A stretch of 43,331 nt of DNA, taken from assembly GCA_025352225.1 (NCBI GenBank), contig JANXTT010000146.1, positions 1 through 43,331 of the forward strand. Direction: 5' to 3'. Under the pieces are notes generated by a model. That model was not told where the DNA came from. It saw only the letters and a list, made by a program, of their open reading frames with translations, and did not search any database. The position numbers and the translations under genes are program-made. Positions 33,218 to 41,798 of this stretch are shown here, in pieces (positions within the stretch are counted from its first letter, which is position 1; each line of letters opens with the position of its first letter). This DNA comes from Mucilaginibacter sp. (lineage in GTDB: Bacteria > Bacteroidota > Bacteroidia > Sphingobacteriales > Sphingobacteriaceae).

Positions 33218-34717
33218 TTAATACCGATCGTCGTCGCTATCATCCTCGTTATCTGGCTGGAGGTTAAATAAGCTGTTAAACATATCAGAAAAAGCAAAAC
33301 CGTTATCTAAAAAACCTTTGTTAAGTTGAGAAAACTCAGCAAGCCCGTGTAAAACAAACTCCATTAATAATAAGTGCTGGCTTTCTGCCAATTTGGGGTG
33401 GAATTGTTTTACCACATCCTTTAAACCGGGTATCGCTATTAACAGCTTTTTGTAATCAGGTAATGGTAAATCGTCAATTACCGACAGCGTGTTTCCATTG
33501 CTAAACCAATTTATAATATCTGTATAAGGGTTTATGGCTTTGGCTTTTTTAGCCTTTTCGGGATCTGGGAAATACTGGAGCATAAGCGTTTTAATAGCTT
33601 TGCCTATCAATATATTGGCTACTTTAGCAGGCCCTTCAAGTTCACCTTCGTATACCAATTCAATTTTTCCGGTTATGGCCGGGATAACACCTAAAAAATC
33701 CGAGATACGAACAAATGTGCTTTTCTCTTTATTGATGATCATGCGCCGCTCGGCATTGCTGATCAGGTTCTCGTAGGCTGAGATAGTTAAACGTGCTGAT
33801 ACGCCCGACTTTTTATCAATATATTCAGAATTTCGCGCTTCAAAAGCTATCTGTTCTACCAGTATCTTAACGAGCCCATCAGCTTCTACAGCTACTTTTT
33901 GTTGCGGTGTAAGCGACGCTTCTTGTTGTGTAATTTTACGTGATATTTCTATTGAACGCGGGTAATGCGTTAATATCTGGCTCTCAATACGGTCTTTAAG
34001 TGGTGTTACAATAGAACCCCGGTTAGTATAATCTTCGGGGTTGGCAGTAAACACAAACTGTATATCAAGCGGCAATCTTAATTTAAAACCGCGTATCTGA
34101 ATGTCTTTTTCCTGAAGTATGTTAAACAATGATACCTGTATCCGGGCTTGCAGATCGGGTAACTCATTAATAACAAATATACCACGGTGGGCACGGGGTA
34201 TTAAGCCAAAGTGCAGTACGCGCTCGTCGGAGTAATTTAGCTTTAATGTTGCTGCTTTTATAGGGTCAACATCGCCAATCAAGTCGGCAACGGTAACATC
34301 GGGCGTAGCCAGTTTTTCAGTATATCTTTCTGAGCGGTGTAACCAAGCAATAGGCGTATCATCACCTTTAGTAACTACCTCGTTGTGGCCAAACCACGAG
34401 ATGGGGTTAAACGGATCGTCATAAAGTTCAGAACCTGCAATATAGGGTATATATTCATCAAGCAAGTTAACCAGCAAACGGGCAATGCGGGTTTTCGCTT
34501 GTCCGCGTAAGCCCAATAATAAAATATTGTGCCGGGATAATATAGCTGTTTGAAGATCTGGAATAACGGTATCCTCATAACCTACTATCCCCTCAAAGCC
34601 ACCTTCGTTTTTTTGTATTTGCAGTATCAGGTTTTCGCGAAGCTCCTCTTTAACGGAGCGGCTTTTATAAGCGGTTTGCTTTAAATCACGTAATGTTTTT
34701 ATGTTTTCTCGATTCAT
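33218..34717 (-). CDS. MoxR/magnesium-chelatase-like AAA+ ATPase
   Basis: A 499-residue ATPase. Walker A reads G69-LRGQAK75-T, with Ala where the last Gly of GxxGxGK is expected. The Walker B region reads 'GIFVINELPDL', with Asn-Glu in place of Asp-Glu. 'FTANPEDYTNRGSIVTPLKDRI' is the sensor I/arginine finger region. These variants seem usual in this subgroup, so activity is not excluded. It ends with an acidic tail. It is 71 nt downstream of a VWA-domain gene, the classic MoxR-VWA partnership in which the ATPase remodels a target recognised by the VWA protein. Confidence 0.88.
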   Translation of the reverse strand: MNRENIKTLRDLKQTAYKSRSVKEELRENLILQIQKNEGGFEGIVGYEDTVIPDLQTAILSRHNILLLGLRGQAKTRIARLLVNLLDEYIPYIAGSELYDDPFNPISWFGHNEVVTKGDDTPIAWLHRSERYTEKLATPDVTVADLIGDVDPIKAATLKLNYSDERVLHFGLIPRAHRGIFVINELPDLQARIQVSLFNILQEKDIQIRGFKLRLPLDIQFVFTANPEDYTNRGSIVTPLKDRIESQILTHYPRSIEISRKITQQEASLTPQQKVAVEADGLVKILVEQIAFEARNSEYIDKKSGVSARLTISAYENLISNAERRMIINKEKSTFVRISDFLGVIPAITGKIELVYEGELEGPAKVANILIGKAIKTLMLQYFPDPEKAKKAKAINPYTDIINWFSNGNTLSVIDDLPLPDYKKLLIAIPGLKDVVKQFHPKLAESQHLLLMEFVLHGLAEFSQLNKGFLDNGFAFSDMFNSLFNLQPDNEDDSDDDRY

Positions 34718-34788
34718 TGTTCGTTTTTAGTCTGTAAGCCGGAGAGCCCGTAAATGATTTTTAAAGTCTAAGTAAAATGCGCCCCAGC

Positions 34789-35886
34789 TTATCTTACCGT
34801 TCTTCTCCTATTTTTAATGTAATCTTCAAAAATATATTCACCCAGGCCATTAAGCGAACTATAAAAAGCCTTACCGCCGTTTGTTTCTGTAAAAGTACGT
34901 ACAAATTGCTGCAGGTAGGGGTCTTTAGCTATCATAAAAGTAGTGATGGGTATTTTGAGCCGTTTGCACTGCGCGGCCATATTTAAGGTTTTATTAACAA
35001 CCTTACGATCAAGGCCTATGCTGTTCTTGTAGTATTTTGTGCCTTCTTTTAAGCAAGTTGGTTTACCATCGGTGATCATAAAGATCTGCTTGTTATGTGT
35101 TTTTCGGCGGCGTAATATATCAGTAGCCAGTTCCAAACCCGCATAGGTATTGGTATGATACGGCCCAACTTGCAAATAAGGCAGATCCTTAAGTGTTATG
35201 GGCCATGCATCGTTGCCAAATACTACAATATCTAAAGTGTCTTTAGGGTATTTTGTACGTATCAGTTCCGCCAAAGCCATTGCAACTTTTTTAGCTGGTG
35301 TAATACGGTCTTCTCCGTATAATATCATAGAGTGCGATATATCTATCATCAATACGGTGGAGGTAAGGGTTTTAAAATCCATCTCCTCTACTTCCAGATC
35401 GCGTTCGGTTAGGGTAAAATTTTCAATACCATGATTAATTTGGGCATTGTGAACAGACTGCGTCATGTCTATCTGATCAAGGCTGTCGCCAAACTGAAAT
35501 TCCCTTCGTTCCGAATTTTTTTCGTCGCCCTGTCCAGATTGTGGTGTACGGTGATTGCCTTTACCCGATTTTTTTAACTTGCCAAAAATTTCTTCCAGGG
35601 CTGATTGCCGGATACTCTGCTCTGTTTTGGCGGTAATGTTATAGTCGCCATTTTGCTGATCCTCATTGAGGTAGCCTTTGTTTTTCAGATCCTCAATAAA
35701 ATCGCCCATGCCATATTGGTCGGTGGTTAATTTATACTGTTTGTCCAGCTCATTCATCCATTGCAATGCCTCACCGGCATCGCCAGCGGTATAATTGAGC
35801 AATTCTAAAAACAACTTTAGCAATTCGTCAAAGCCGCCCTTATTATTTTGCCGGGGTACAAATTCTGAGAAGCCAAAACCACGCAT
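34789..35886 (-). CDS. VWA-domain protein, partner of the MoxR-like ATPase
   Basis: A 365-residue protein without signal peptide. An N-terminal helical half (1-165) precedes a von Willebrand A domain (about 175-355). The metal-ion site DxSxS is intact as D182-I-S184-H-S186, with 'HTNTYAGLELA' supplying the Thr and 'FMITDGKPT' the Asp. Together with the AAA+ gene it should form a chaperone-like pair acting on a metalloprotein or membrane complex. The target is unknown; neighbours downstream encode a phosphoesterase, a UbiA-like protein and a methyltransferase. Confidence 0.9.
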   Translation of the reverse strand: MRGFGFSEFVPRQNNKGGFDELLKLFLELLNYTAGDAGEALQWMNELDKQYKLTTDQYGMGDFIEDLKNKGYLNEDQQNGDYNITAKTEQSIRQSALEEIFGKLKKSGKGNHRTPQSGQGDEKNSERREFQFGDSLDQIDMTQSVHNAQINHGIENFTLTERDLEVEEMDFKTLTSTVLMIDISHSMILYGEDRITPAKKVAMALAELIRTKYPKDTLDIVVFGNDAWPITLKDLPYLQVGPYHTNTYAGLELATDILRRRKTHNKQIFMITDGKPTCLKEGTKYYKNSIGLDRKVVNKTLNMAAQCKRLKIPITTFMIAKDPYLQQFVRTFTETNGGKAFYSSLNGLGEYIFEDYIKNRRRTVR

Positions 35887-35896
35887 AATTTTCTTT

Positions 35897-35904
35897 CAAA
35901 ATTA
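35897..35904 (-). promoter_or_regulatory. -7 promoter box of the VWA-MoxR run
   Basis: On the minus strand TAATTTTG fits TAnnTTTG and ends 10 nt before the ATG at 35886. It would drive the five-gene leftward run with a very short leader. No -33 element is evident. Confidence 0.35.
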
Positions 35905-36020
35905 ATTAACGATCAAGATAAGACTATAGTTTGACAGCTACACGTATTGACAAAGTTTTTGACTTTTTATGACATGCAGTTTACATCAGAAAGGCATTGT
36001 AAATAGGTCTTTTAGGTTAA

Positions 36021-36914
36021 CTATTCAGAAACAATATCTAAGCTATTCATAATTTCGTGGATGTTTTTTATGTCATAAGAAGGATTAGCTCCCCGCTGGC
36101 TGGTTACAAATGCTCCTATAGCACATGCTTTTTCCAGTATTTTTTCCATTGGCTGGTTATTTAAATGCCCGGCAATAAATGTGGCCAGAAAAGCATCTCC
36201 CGCACCTACTGTATCTACTACTTCTATATTAAAACCAGGATGCTCGTAAAAAGTATCATCATGCCAAATGATGGCACCATTCTCGCCACGGGTAACACAA
36301 ATTGTTTTGCTGTGAAACTTTTTCTGAAACTCAATGATTTTGTCTTTTAAGGACCCATCATTCTGGCCGATTAATAAATTGGCTTCCTCTTCGTTCATTT
36401 TAACAATATCAGCATAGGCAGCCAGCGTTTCTATAGTTGATTGTTCGTAATGCGGATGGCGGAGGTTAACGTCAAAAATTTTTAATAATTTATTTTCAAA
36501 GAGATTAAGCAATGTGTTTCTGCTTACGGCTGTTCGGCATGCAAGGCTGCCAAAAACAATAGCCGAAGTGCCTTTTATTTTTGTTAATATAGGCTCTTCC
36601 AATTTAATATTATCCCACGAAACGGGTTGAGGAATGCTATAAGAAGCTTGTTGAGTTGTGTCAAGTTCAACAACAACTTTACAGGTTGGTAATTTATCAT
36701 CACGCTGAATCAAATCTGAATAGAGTTGATTGCTTTTTAAAAAATCAGCCAGTTCAATACCTAAAACATCGTTCCCTACTCTACTCATTAGTGAAGCATG
36801 TACACCTTGCTTTATTAAATTGAGCGCAACATTTAATGGGGCGCCACCGGGTTTTTTTTCGTTGCCGAAAGTGTCCCATAATACTTCACCAAAACACAGT
36901 ACATGCTTTTTCAT
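36021..36914 (-). CDS. PfkB-family sugar kinase, fructokinase-like
   Basis: A 297-residue ribokinase-fold protein. 'FGEVLWDTF' (8-16) and 'KPGGAPLNVALNLIKQG' (21-37) form the substrate side, and 'DTVGAGDAFLATFIAG' (234-249) is PfkB signature 2 with D240 as catalytic base. 'EVLWD' and 'GGAPLNVA' are typical of fructokinases, so phosphorylation of fructose is the best guess. It stands alone between two other leftward genes with gaps of about 90-130 nt. Confidence 0.9.
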   Translation of the reverse strand: MKKHVLCFGEVLWDTFGNEKKPGGAPLNVALNLIKQGVHASLMSRVGNDVLGIELADFLKSNQLYSDLIQRDDKLPTCKVVVELDTTQQASYSIPQPVSWDNIKLEEPILTKIKGTSAIVFGSLACRTAVSRNTLLNLFENKLLKIFDVNLRHPHYEQSTIETLAAYADIVKMNEEEANLLIGQNDGSLKDKIIEFQKKFHSKTICVTRGENGAIIWHDDTFYEHPGFNIEVVDTVGAGDAFLATFIAGHLNNQPMEKILEKACAIGAFVTSQRGANPSYDIKNIHEIMNSLDIVSE

Positions 36915-37003
36915 TTTGAGATAGCTTAATGTTAGACTGCTAAGTTACAACCTTAATGTTACCAAATTGTTTAGTTCTTAAAAAGTGGAAAATTTATGAT
37001 ATT

Positions 37004-37885
37004 TTAAATCGGTTTACCCGCCTTTAAATCGCGCTCGGCCCACTTAATAGCTAGTTTTTCTCTGAATTTGGCATAGTTAGCTTTAAACGTCATTTTTAAC
37101 ACACTGTCTACGCCGCCCTTAATGGCCAAGTTATATAAGCTTGATGCCTTGCGGGTAATGGAGGCATCCCAAGCGCGTAAGCTTAGCGAGTAAGAGCCGT
37201 CGATATATTTCATCCAATGCCAGTAACCTGTGGGCATAAAAAGCGTATCGCCATGCTCCAAAAACACTTCCTGCCCCCTAATGCCTTTTAAGGCAGGGAA
37301 TTTATCGAAATCCGGATTTAGAACATCATAATCTTCTAAGGCGTAGGTGGCGTTTGGGATGCAGTATAAACGGCGCTTCCACTTGTTTTCAAACAATATC
37401 ACATGTTTTCGGCCGCCAAAGTGGGTATGGAAAATATGTGGCAAATCAATATCATAATGTAAAAACGTAACTGAGTTTGATCCGCCGAAGAACATGGCGG
37501 GCATACTTTCTAAAAAGCCGCCCATCAAATCTTTTGGCAATATCACATCATTTAATAACTGGGGCGCTTGTTTAAATATATTAAAGAAAAATATCCGTAG
37601 TTCAGTAGGTTTTGATTTAATCAAATCAATATACTCCGGAAAAGGCATATGCGTGGCAGCCGAGTTTATTGGTTTGGCCGGATCTGCCTTTGAGTTGTCA
37701 TATAGGGGTACAATTTTGTCTCCAACAGCCTGTTTTAAATATTCAGGTGTCCATTTATAAAGCGCGGGCCAGGCTTGGGTGAGATTTTTTATTACCAGTG
37801 GTTTACGCGGCTTAAGGTAATGTTTAGTAAAATTCGCAGGGGTTATTGTATCAACAGTATCAACTGGTAAAAGGATAAAGCTCAT
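37004..37885 (-). CDS. JmjC/cupin_8 domain protein (2-oxoglutarate, iron dependent)
   Basis: A 293-residue soluble protein. 'FTKHYLKPRKPLVIKNLTQAWPAL' type N-terminus, then iron ligands H143 and D145 in 'FLHYDIDLPHIF' and H223 in 'MPTGYWHWMKY', with K160/K161-region 'GRKHVILF' for 2-oxoglutarate. This is the cupin_8 (FIH-like) arrangement. It likely hydroxylates a protein side chain or small molecule; the substrate is unknown. It has its own promoter-like box at 37942-37949. Confidence 0.88.
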   Translation of the reverse strand: MSFILLPVDTVDTITPANFTKHYLKPRKPLVIKNLTQAWPALYKWTPEYLKQAVGDKIVPLYDNSKADPAKPINSAATHMPFPEYIDLIKSKPTELRIFFFNIFKQAPQLLNDVILPKDLMGGFLESMPAMFFGGSNSVTFLHYDIDLPHIFHTHFGGRKHVILFENKWKRRLYCIPNATYALEDYDVLNPDFDKFPALKGIRGQEVFLEHGDTLFMPTGYWHWMKYIDGSYSLSLRAWDASITRKASSLYNLAIKGGVDSVLKMTFKANYAKFREKLAIKWAERDLKAGKPI

Positions 37886-37922
37886 AATTTATAGGTATCA
37901 TATGGCTGATATTGCACATAAC

Positions 37923-37932
37923 GATCATGATC
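37923..37932. repeat. 10-bp palindrome in the JmjC gene leader
   Basis: GATCATGATC is a perfect palindrome just downstream of the -7 box at 37942-37949 (minus strand), so it would overlap the predicted transcription start. This is a fitting place for a repressor site, though no regulator gene is adjacent. Confidence 0.3.
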
Positions 37933-37941
37933 AGCTTAATG

Positions 37942-37949
37942 CAAAGATA
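37942..37949 (-). promoter_or_regulatory. -7 promoter box of the JmjC/cupin_8 gene
   Basis: On the minus strand TATCTTTG fits TAnnTTTG and lies 56 nt before the ATG at 37885. No good -33 element is seen. It lies between the fasciclin terminator and the JmjC gene, so an independent start is expected here. Confidence 0.5.
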
Positions 37950-38000
37950 TAAACATAATAAGTAAAACCGGATAGATGCTACTGTAAAAAAGACATAACA

Positions 38001-38037
38001 AAAAGAGCCCGGCTGTATTAAACAACCGGGCTCTTTT
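38001..38037 (-). terminator. Intrinsic terminator of the fasciclin gene
   Basis: AAAAGAGCCCGG (38001-38012) and CCGGGCTCTTTT (38026-38037) form a perfect 12-bp stem with a 13-nt loop. Read leftward, the stem ends in a T-run 15 nt after the fasciclin stop. It is the strongest terminator in the window and its symmetry would allow function both ways. Confidence 0.85.
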
Positions 38038-38052
38038 GTACAACATGTACCG

Positions 38053-38601
38053 TTAGTTAGGCATCAATACCGTATTAACAACATGTATAACGCCATTTTT
38101 TTGAAAAACGTTGGCAATAGTGATCCATGATTTGCCTCCTTTTTCGTCAACCAAATAAATTTTTCCACCTTTTTTCATGGCAGTTAGAGTACCACCACTT
38201 ACAGTTTTTAATTGTGCTTTACCCATACCGGCTTTAATTTTAGCAACCAGGTCAGCAGCGCTTAATTTACCTGCAACAACGTGATAAGTTAAAATTTTAG
38301 TCAGTGTTTCTTTGTTCTCAGGTTTTACTAAGCTTTCAACAGTGCCTTTAGGTAATTTATCAAAAGCTTCGTTAGTTGGTGCAAACACAGTAAATGGACC
38401 CGCACTTTTTAAAGTTTCAACTAAACCGGCAGCCTTTACAGCGGCAACAAGTGTAGTATGATCTTTTGAGTTTACGGCATTATCAACAATGTCTTTTGTT
38501 GGATACATTGCTGCACCACCAACCATTTTAGTTTGAGCGTAAGTTTTGGGCGCTACTGCAAGAGCTACTAATGCAAAGGCCGCGATAAATAATTTTTTCA
38601 T
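38053..38601 (-). CDS. Exported fasciclin (FAS1) domain protein
   Basis: A 182-residue protein: signal peptide 1-22 (ending TYAQ), then one FAS1 domain (about 36-181). FAS1 marks are 'DHTTLVAAVKAAGLVETLKSAGPFTVFAPTNEAF' type block H1, 'ILTYHVVAGKLS' and the end block 'NGVIHVVNTVLMP'. It is a secreted or surface protein for adhesion or matrix contact; Bacteroidota often carry several. No lipobox is present. It is a single-gene unit with a strong terminator. Confidence 0.93.
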   Translation of the reverse strand: MKKLFIAAFALVALAVAPKTYAQTKMVGGAAMYPTKDIVDNAVNSKDHTTLVAAVKAAGLVETLKSAGPFTVFAPTNEAFDKLPKGTVESLVKPENKETLTKILTYHVVAGKLSAADLVAKIKAGMGKAQLKTVSGGTLTAMKKGGKIYLVDEKGGKSWITIANVFQKNGVIHVVNTVLMPN

Positions 38602-38747
38602 GAGTTGATTTTATTTCAATTTTGAATGAATTACGTCGGGTTTTGCAATACGGATTTTAAATATGTGGAATTATATTTAAAATGCAGTATATCAGGTTGT
38701 TGAATTTGATTTGGAAATAGGTTTTTAATTTGGGTTTAGGTTATATA

Positions 38748-39869
38748 TTAAAAAAATAAATCTGAAGCTATTTTATCGGCGTATAATTTCCCCTCTTGTG
38801 TAAGGGTAAGGGTTTGGCCTGATTGGCTTACCCAACCTTTATACAGAAACTCTTCGGCATTTTTGAGAAGTTGTTCGGCAGCGTATTTGCTGATCTCTTC
38901 CAGTTTATTTAGGTCTAAACCCCACATGGTGCGTAACGATGTCATGATATATTCATTCAGCTTATCTTTTTCACTAAGGCTTTCCCGTTCAGTCGGAATT
39001 GTATTTGTATTTATTGATTGAATATATTTATTATTATTTGACACGTTCCATTGCCTGGCCTCTCCATTGAATGAATGCGCCGAAGGGCCTATGCCTAGGT
39101 ATTTAACGCCTTTCCAATAGTTGGAGTTATGCCTCGAATAGTTTCCCGGGAGGCAAAAATTTGATATTTCGTATTGTTCAAATCCATGTTGTTGAATCTG
39201 ATCAAGCAATAGTATAAATTGATCGGCACTTTGCGCCTCGCTCATAGGAGCAAATAATTTCTTTTTAATGAATGATGCCAGCGCGGTTTGGGGCTCAACA
39301 GTCATAGCATATGCTGATATGTGCGGGATTTTAAGGTCAAATATCTGCTGCATATTATGCTTCCATTTGCTATCGGTTAATAAAGGATAGCCATAAATCA
39401 AGTCGGCGGTGATGTTACTAAAGCCAGCATCCTGTACTCGTTTTACCGATGCTTCGGCCTCCCGACTTCGGTGGGCGCGATTCATCCAAAACAGATCTTC
39501 ATCAAAAAAAGACTGTATGCCTATGCTAAACCGGTTAATAGGTGTTTGCCGCAAAGCGTGAACTTTATGTTCGTCAAGATCGTCCGGATTAGCCTCTATT
39601 GTTATTTCCGCATTTGACGCAACGGTATGATGTTGAGTTATTACGTCGAATAATATATTGATCTCCTCACCCTGTAATAACGAAGGGGTGCCACCACCCA
39701 AATAAATTGTTTCGATGGTTTGGCCGGCCAGATAATTTTTCTGCAGGCGTATCTCCTGGTGTAAGGCATTCAGTAATTCACTTTTATATTGCAGTGAAGT
39801 GCTAAAATGGAAGTCGCAATAATGACATGCTTGTTTACAAAAAGGGATATGAATATATATTCCGGCCAT
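38748..39869 (-). CDS. hemW: Heme chaperone HemW (radical SAM, HemN-like)
   Basis: A 373-residue radical SAM protein. The cluster motif begins right at the N-terminus: 'IHIPFCKQACHYCDFHF' with C11, C15 and C18. The residue after the third cysteine is Asp, without the additional Cys of true HemN, which is the mark of HemW. 'YLGGGTPSLL', 'EANPDD' and 'RFSIGIQSF' follow. HemW binds heme and passes it to respiratory proteins rather than oxidising coproporphyrinogen, which suits the many cytochromes of this window. A promoter-like box ends 5 nt before its ATG. Confidence 0.9.
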   Translation of the reverse strand: MAGIYIHIPFCKQACHYCDFHFSTSLQYKSELLNALHQEIRLQKNYLAGQTIETIYLGGGTPSLLQGEEINILFDVITQHHTVASNAEITIEANPDDLDEHKVHALRQTPINRFSIGIQSFFDEDLFWMNRAHRSREAEASVKRVQDAGFSNITADLIYGYPLLTDSKWKHNMQQIFDLKIPHISAYAMTVEPQTALASFIKKKLFAPMSEAQSADQFILLLDQIQQHGFEQYEISNFCLPGNYSRHNSNYWKGVKYLGIGPSAHSFNGEARQWNVSNNNKYIQSINTNTIPTERESLSEKDKLNEYIMTSLRTMWGLDLNKLEEISKYAAEQLLKNAEEFLYKGWVSQSGQTLTLTQEGKLYADKIASDLFF

Positions 39870-39874
39870 TGGGG

Positions 39875-39882
39875 CAAAGGTA
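39875..39882 (-). promoter_or_regulatory. -7 promoter box touching the hemW start
   Basis: On the minus strand TACCTTTG, then CCCCA, then the ATG at 39869. The match to TAnnTTTG is exact and the predicted message would be leaderless. No -33 TTG is seen at the usual distance. Confidence 0.4.
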
Positions 39883-39963
39883 AGGAATTTGCCTCACTCT
39901 GTCTTTCGGCGTAGCGTTTTAACACCACATGAACGCAGTTCTATAATCCCCATTCCAGGTGTT

Positions 39964-40986
39964 TTAGTTAGCCAATTTAACCTGTTGAATAGTCAAATAA
40001 TCGGTTATATATTTTTTCACAGAGAACTGTTTAACAGGATCGTTTATTAGCTCATATAGGGGTATCAGACCGTTTTCGGAAATATCTATAAACACTGCGT
40101 TTGCCTCTGTTGAACTAAGGTGCCAATTGGTGATATTTAATGTAGGTATTTTTGATGTTGTAGTGAGTTTTAATAGGGATTGATCTGCGCCTTCGGCTTC
40201 ATAAACTAATTTTGGTGAAGCAACTGAACTCAAATCAACATTATTGATAGGATCCAATGCCCCTGTAGATAAACCGAATACCTTGCTCATAGCATACCGA
40301 AATCCAGCAGATTCTGATGCAAGCCGATCAGTAGCACTTGTTTTTGCTTGGTAAATTACACTTAGTTTCGCACCGATCATAATATCAGAAAGTACATGTG
40401 TTCCATATTTTTTTACCAGTTCGGTAGCACTAAGTGCTTGGTTATCATGAATAAAGGCGGCGGTGAGATAATTTTTTAGGAGATAGTAGCTGTTTTGCAT
40501 TTTTACTCGCTTTTGCTGAATAATAACAACATAATTTCCATACACAAATTTTGATGACAAAGCATCAGTAAAAGGGGAAATTAATGAGCCTTTAAATTGT
40601 TTAAGTCCACGTGACTCCGCCAACCTTGAAGCTAATTGTTCGGAATAGCTTTCGGCATTTTCAGCGTTAATTATAAGTGAAGTAGCTGTTTTTGATGCGT
40701 CAATTTCAAACCGGCCAGGATTGTTTACATCATACGCTGCCACATTAATTGCCTGGCCACGCACAGCGCTTGTATCTGCATATTTTCCCGTAATATCATA
40801 TCCGTAGCCAAGCAAGTTATAGGTTTTATCGACTTTTAAAACTGAGTTTGCAGGATTAGTCGGTACAGTTGAAACCAAAATATTGCTATCAGCCACTAAC
40901 TTAGCAGGGTTAACAGAAGAAATATTTGACTTTTTACACGAATAAAGCGTGATTATCGCTACAAGCGGAATTAGAATTTTTTTCAC
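39964..40986 (-). CDS. MACPF-domain (membrane attack complex/perforin) lipoprotein
   Basis: A 340-residue protein that must start with GTG at 40986, as no ATG is close by. The lipoprotein signal ends LYSC (C17). 'LLGYGYDITGKYAD' (58-71) and the signature 'Y194-G-T-H197-VLSDIMIGAKL' match the MACPF pattern YGTH...GG, with Gly-Ala in place of Gly-Gly. Charged and Ser-rich helical stretches around it (115-180 and 215-245) fit the two membrane-inserting helical clusters. MACPF proteins form pores; in Bacteroides some (BSAP proteins) kill related strains. Whether this one is toxic or has a surface role is open. It is alone, followed by a long gene-free stretch upstream. Confidence 0.8.
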   Translation of the reverse strand: MKKILIPLVAIITLYSCKKSNISSVNPAKLVADSNILVSTVPTNPANSVLKVDKTYNLLGYGYDITGKYADTSAVRGQAINVAAYDVNNPGRFEIDASKTATSLIINAENAESYSEQLASRLAESRGLKQFKGSLISPFTDALSSKFVYGNYVVIIQQKRVKMQNSYYLLKNYLTAAFIHDNQALSATELVKKYGTHVLSDIMIGAKLSVIYQAKTSATDRLASESAGFRYAMSKVFGLSTGALDPINNVDLSSVASPKLVYEAEGADQSLLKLTTTSKIPTLNITNWHLSSTEANAVFIDISENGLIPLYELINDPVKQFSVKKYITDYLTIQQVKLAN

Positions 40987-41798
40987 GATAGGGTTTAGAA
41001 TAATAATATATGTTGCAACTTGTTTGTTGGGCTAAATTATAAAGAATAGTTTAATACGACGAATGTTTTACACAAACTGTCAATTGTATATGATGATAAA
41101 AGTGTTTTCAAAGCTCATAATTTGGACTTTACTCACAGGTTCCACCGGTTAACTAATAATATGGTAAACAGCACCTGAAATGTTACTTATTTGTTACTTT
41201 TTGAATGTAACTAATTGTGGGAAAGTTAAATGTTCAATCCCGGCCATGCTTTTAAGGGTAATTAATCCCTGATTGAATGGGATAGATTAATGATGTTACT
41301 GAATCGAGTATAAGCATTTAAATATCGTTTTGCCTTTTCTAGGTCTTTTGTTTTTGTTACTCAAGTGTTACTATTCAGATTTGGCAAGTACCAAGGTAAC
41401 CAACCGTCAGATATAAAAAGCTTTCCATTACTGGTTAGGGCAAAGGTAAGCGCAATTACGGGTTTCTTAAGATTTATGTTAATAAAGACTATCAGATGAA
41501 ACAGGCTGTATTAATGAGCCTAGTCATAGAATTCTATGCGCGACATTTTATTGATTGATGAAAACAAAGTTCTTGTTGTATTGTAGAATTAAAGAGAAGT
41601 AATGCCTGCAAAATACCAGCAACAAAACAGTCACTCAGCTACCATATTTGATCAATAATTGGTTGGGTTTTTATCGAAACTAAAATATTATTTTTTTCGT
41701 AATAATGGCTTTACAGTATTATATAAAATTGATACTGAGGACATGAGTTAATAAGCAAATGGCAAATACGGCCTTTTTTTGAATTTATAAATAACAAA
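40987..41798. other. 812-bp gene-free stretch rich in GTTAC/GTAAC words
   Basis: No convincing open frame or RNA gene is found here. Within 220 bp the word GTTAC, or its complement GTAAC, occurs seven times: 41182, 41193, 41207 (complement), 41295, 41356, 41367 and 41396 (complement). On the minus strand at about 41362-41269 a short coding-like fragment of about 30 residues (rich in Lys, Arg and Leu, beginning VTKTKDLEKAKRYL) is open but has no start. This may be the worn remains of a mobile gene or an attachment region. The right part (41690-41798), AT-rich, should hold the promoter of the hybrid kinase, but no clear TAnnTTTG box is seen. Confidence 0.4.

Noticed and set aside
39921..39963. 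AACACC/GGTGTT pair between hemW and the MACPF gene as a terminator
   Set aside because: Only 6 bp of stem with a 31-nt loop, too weak to support.
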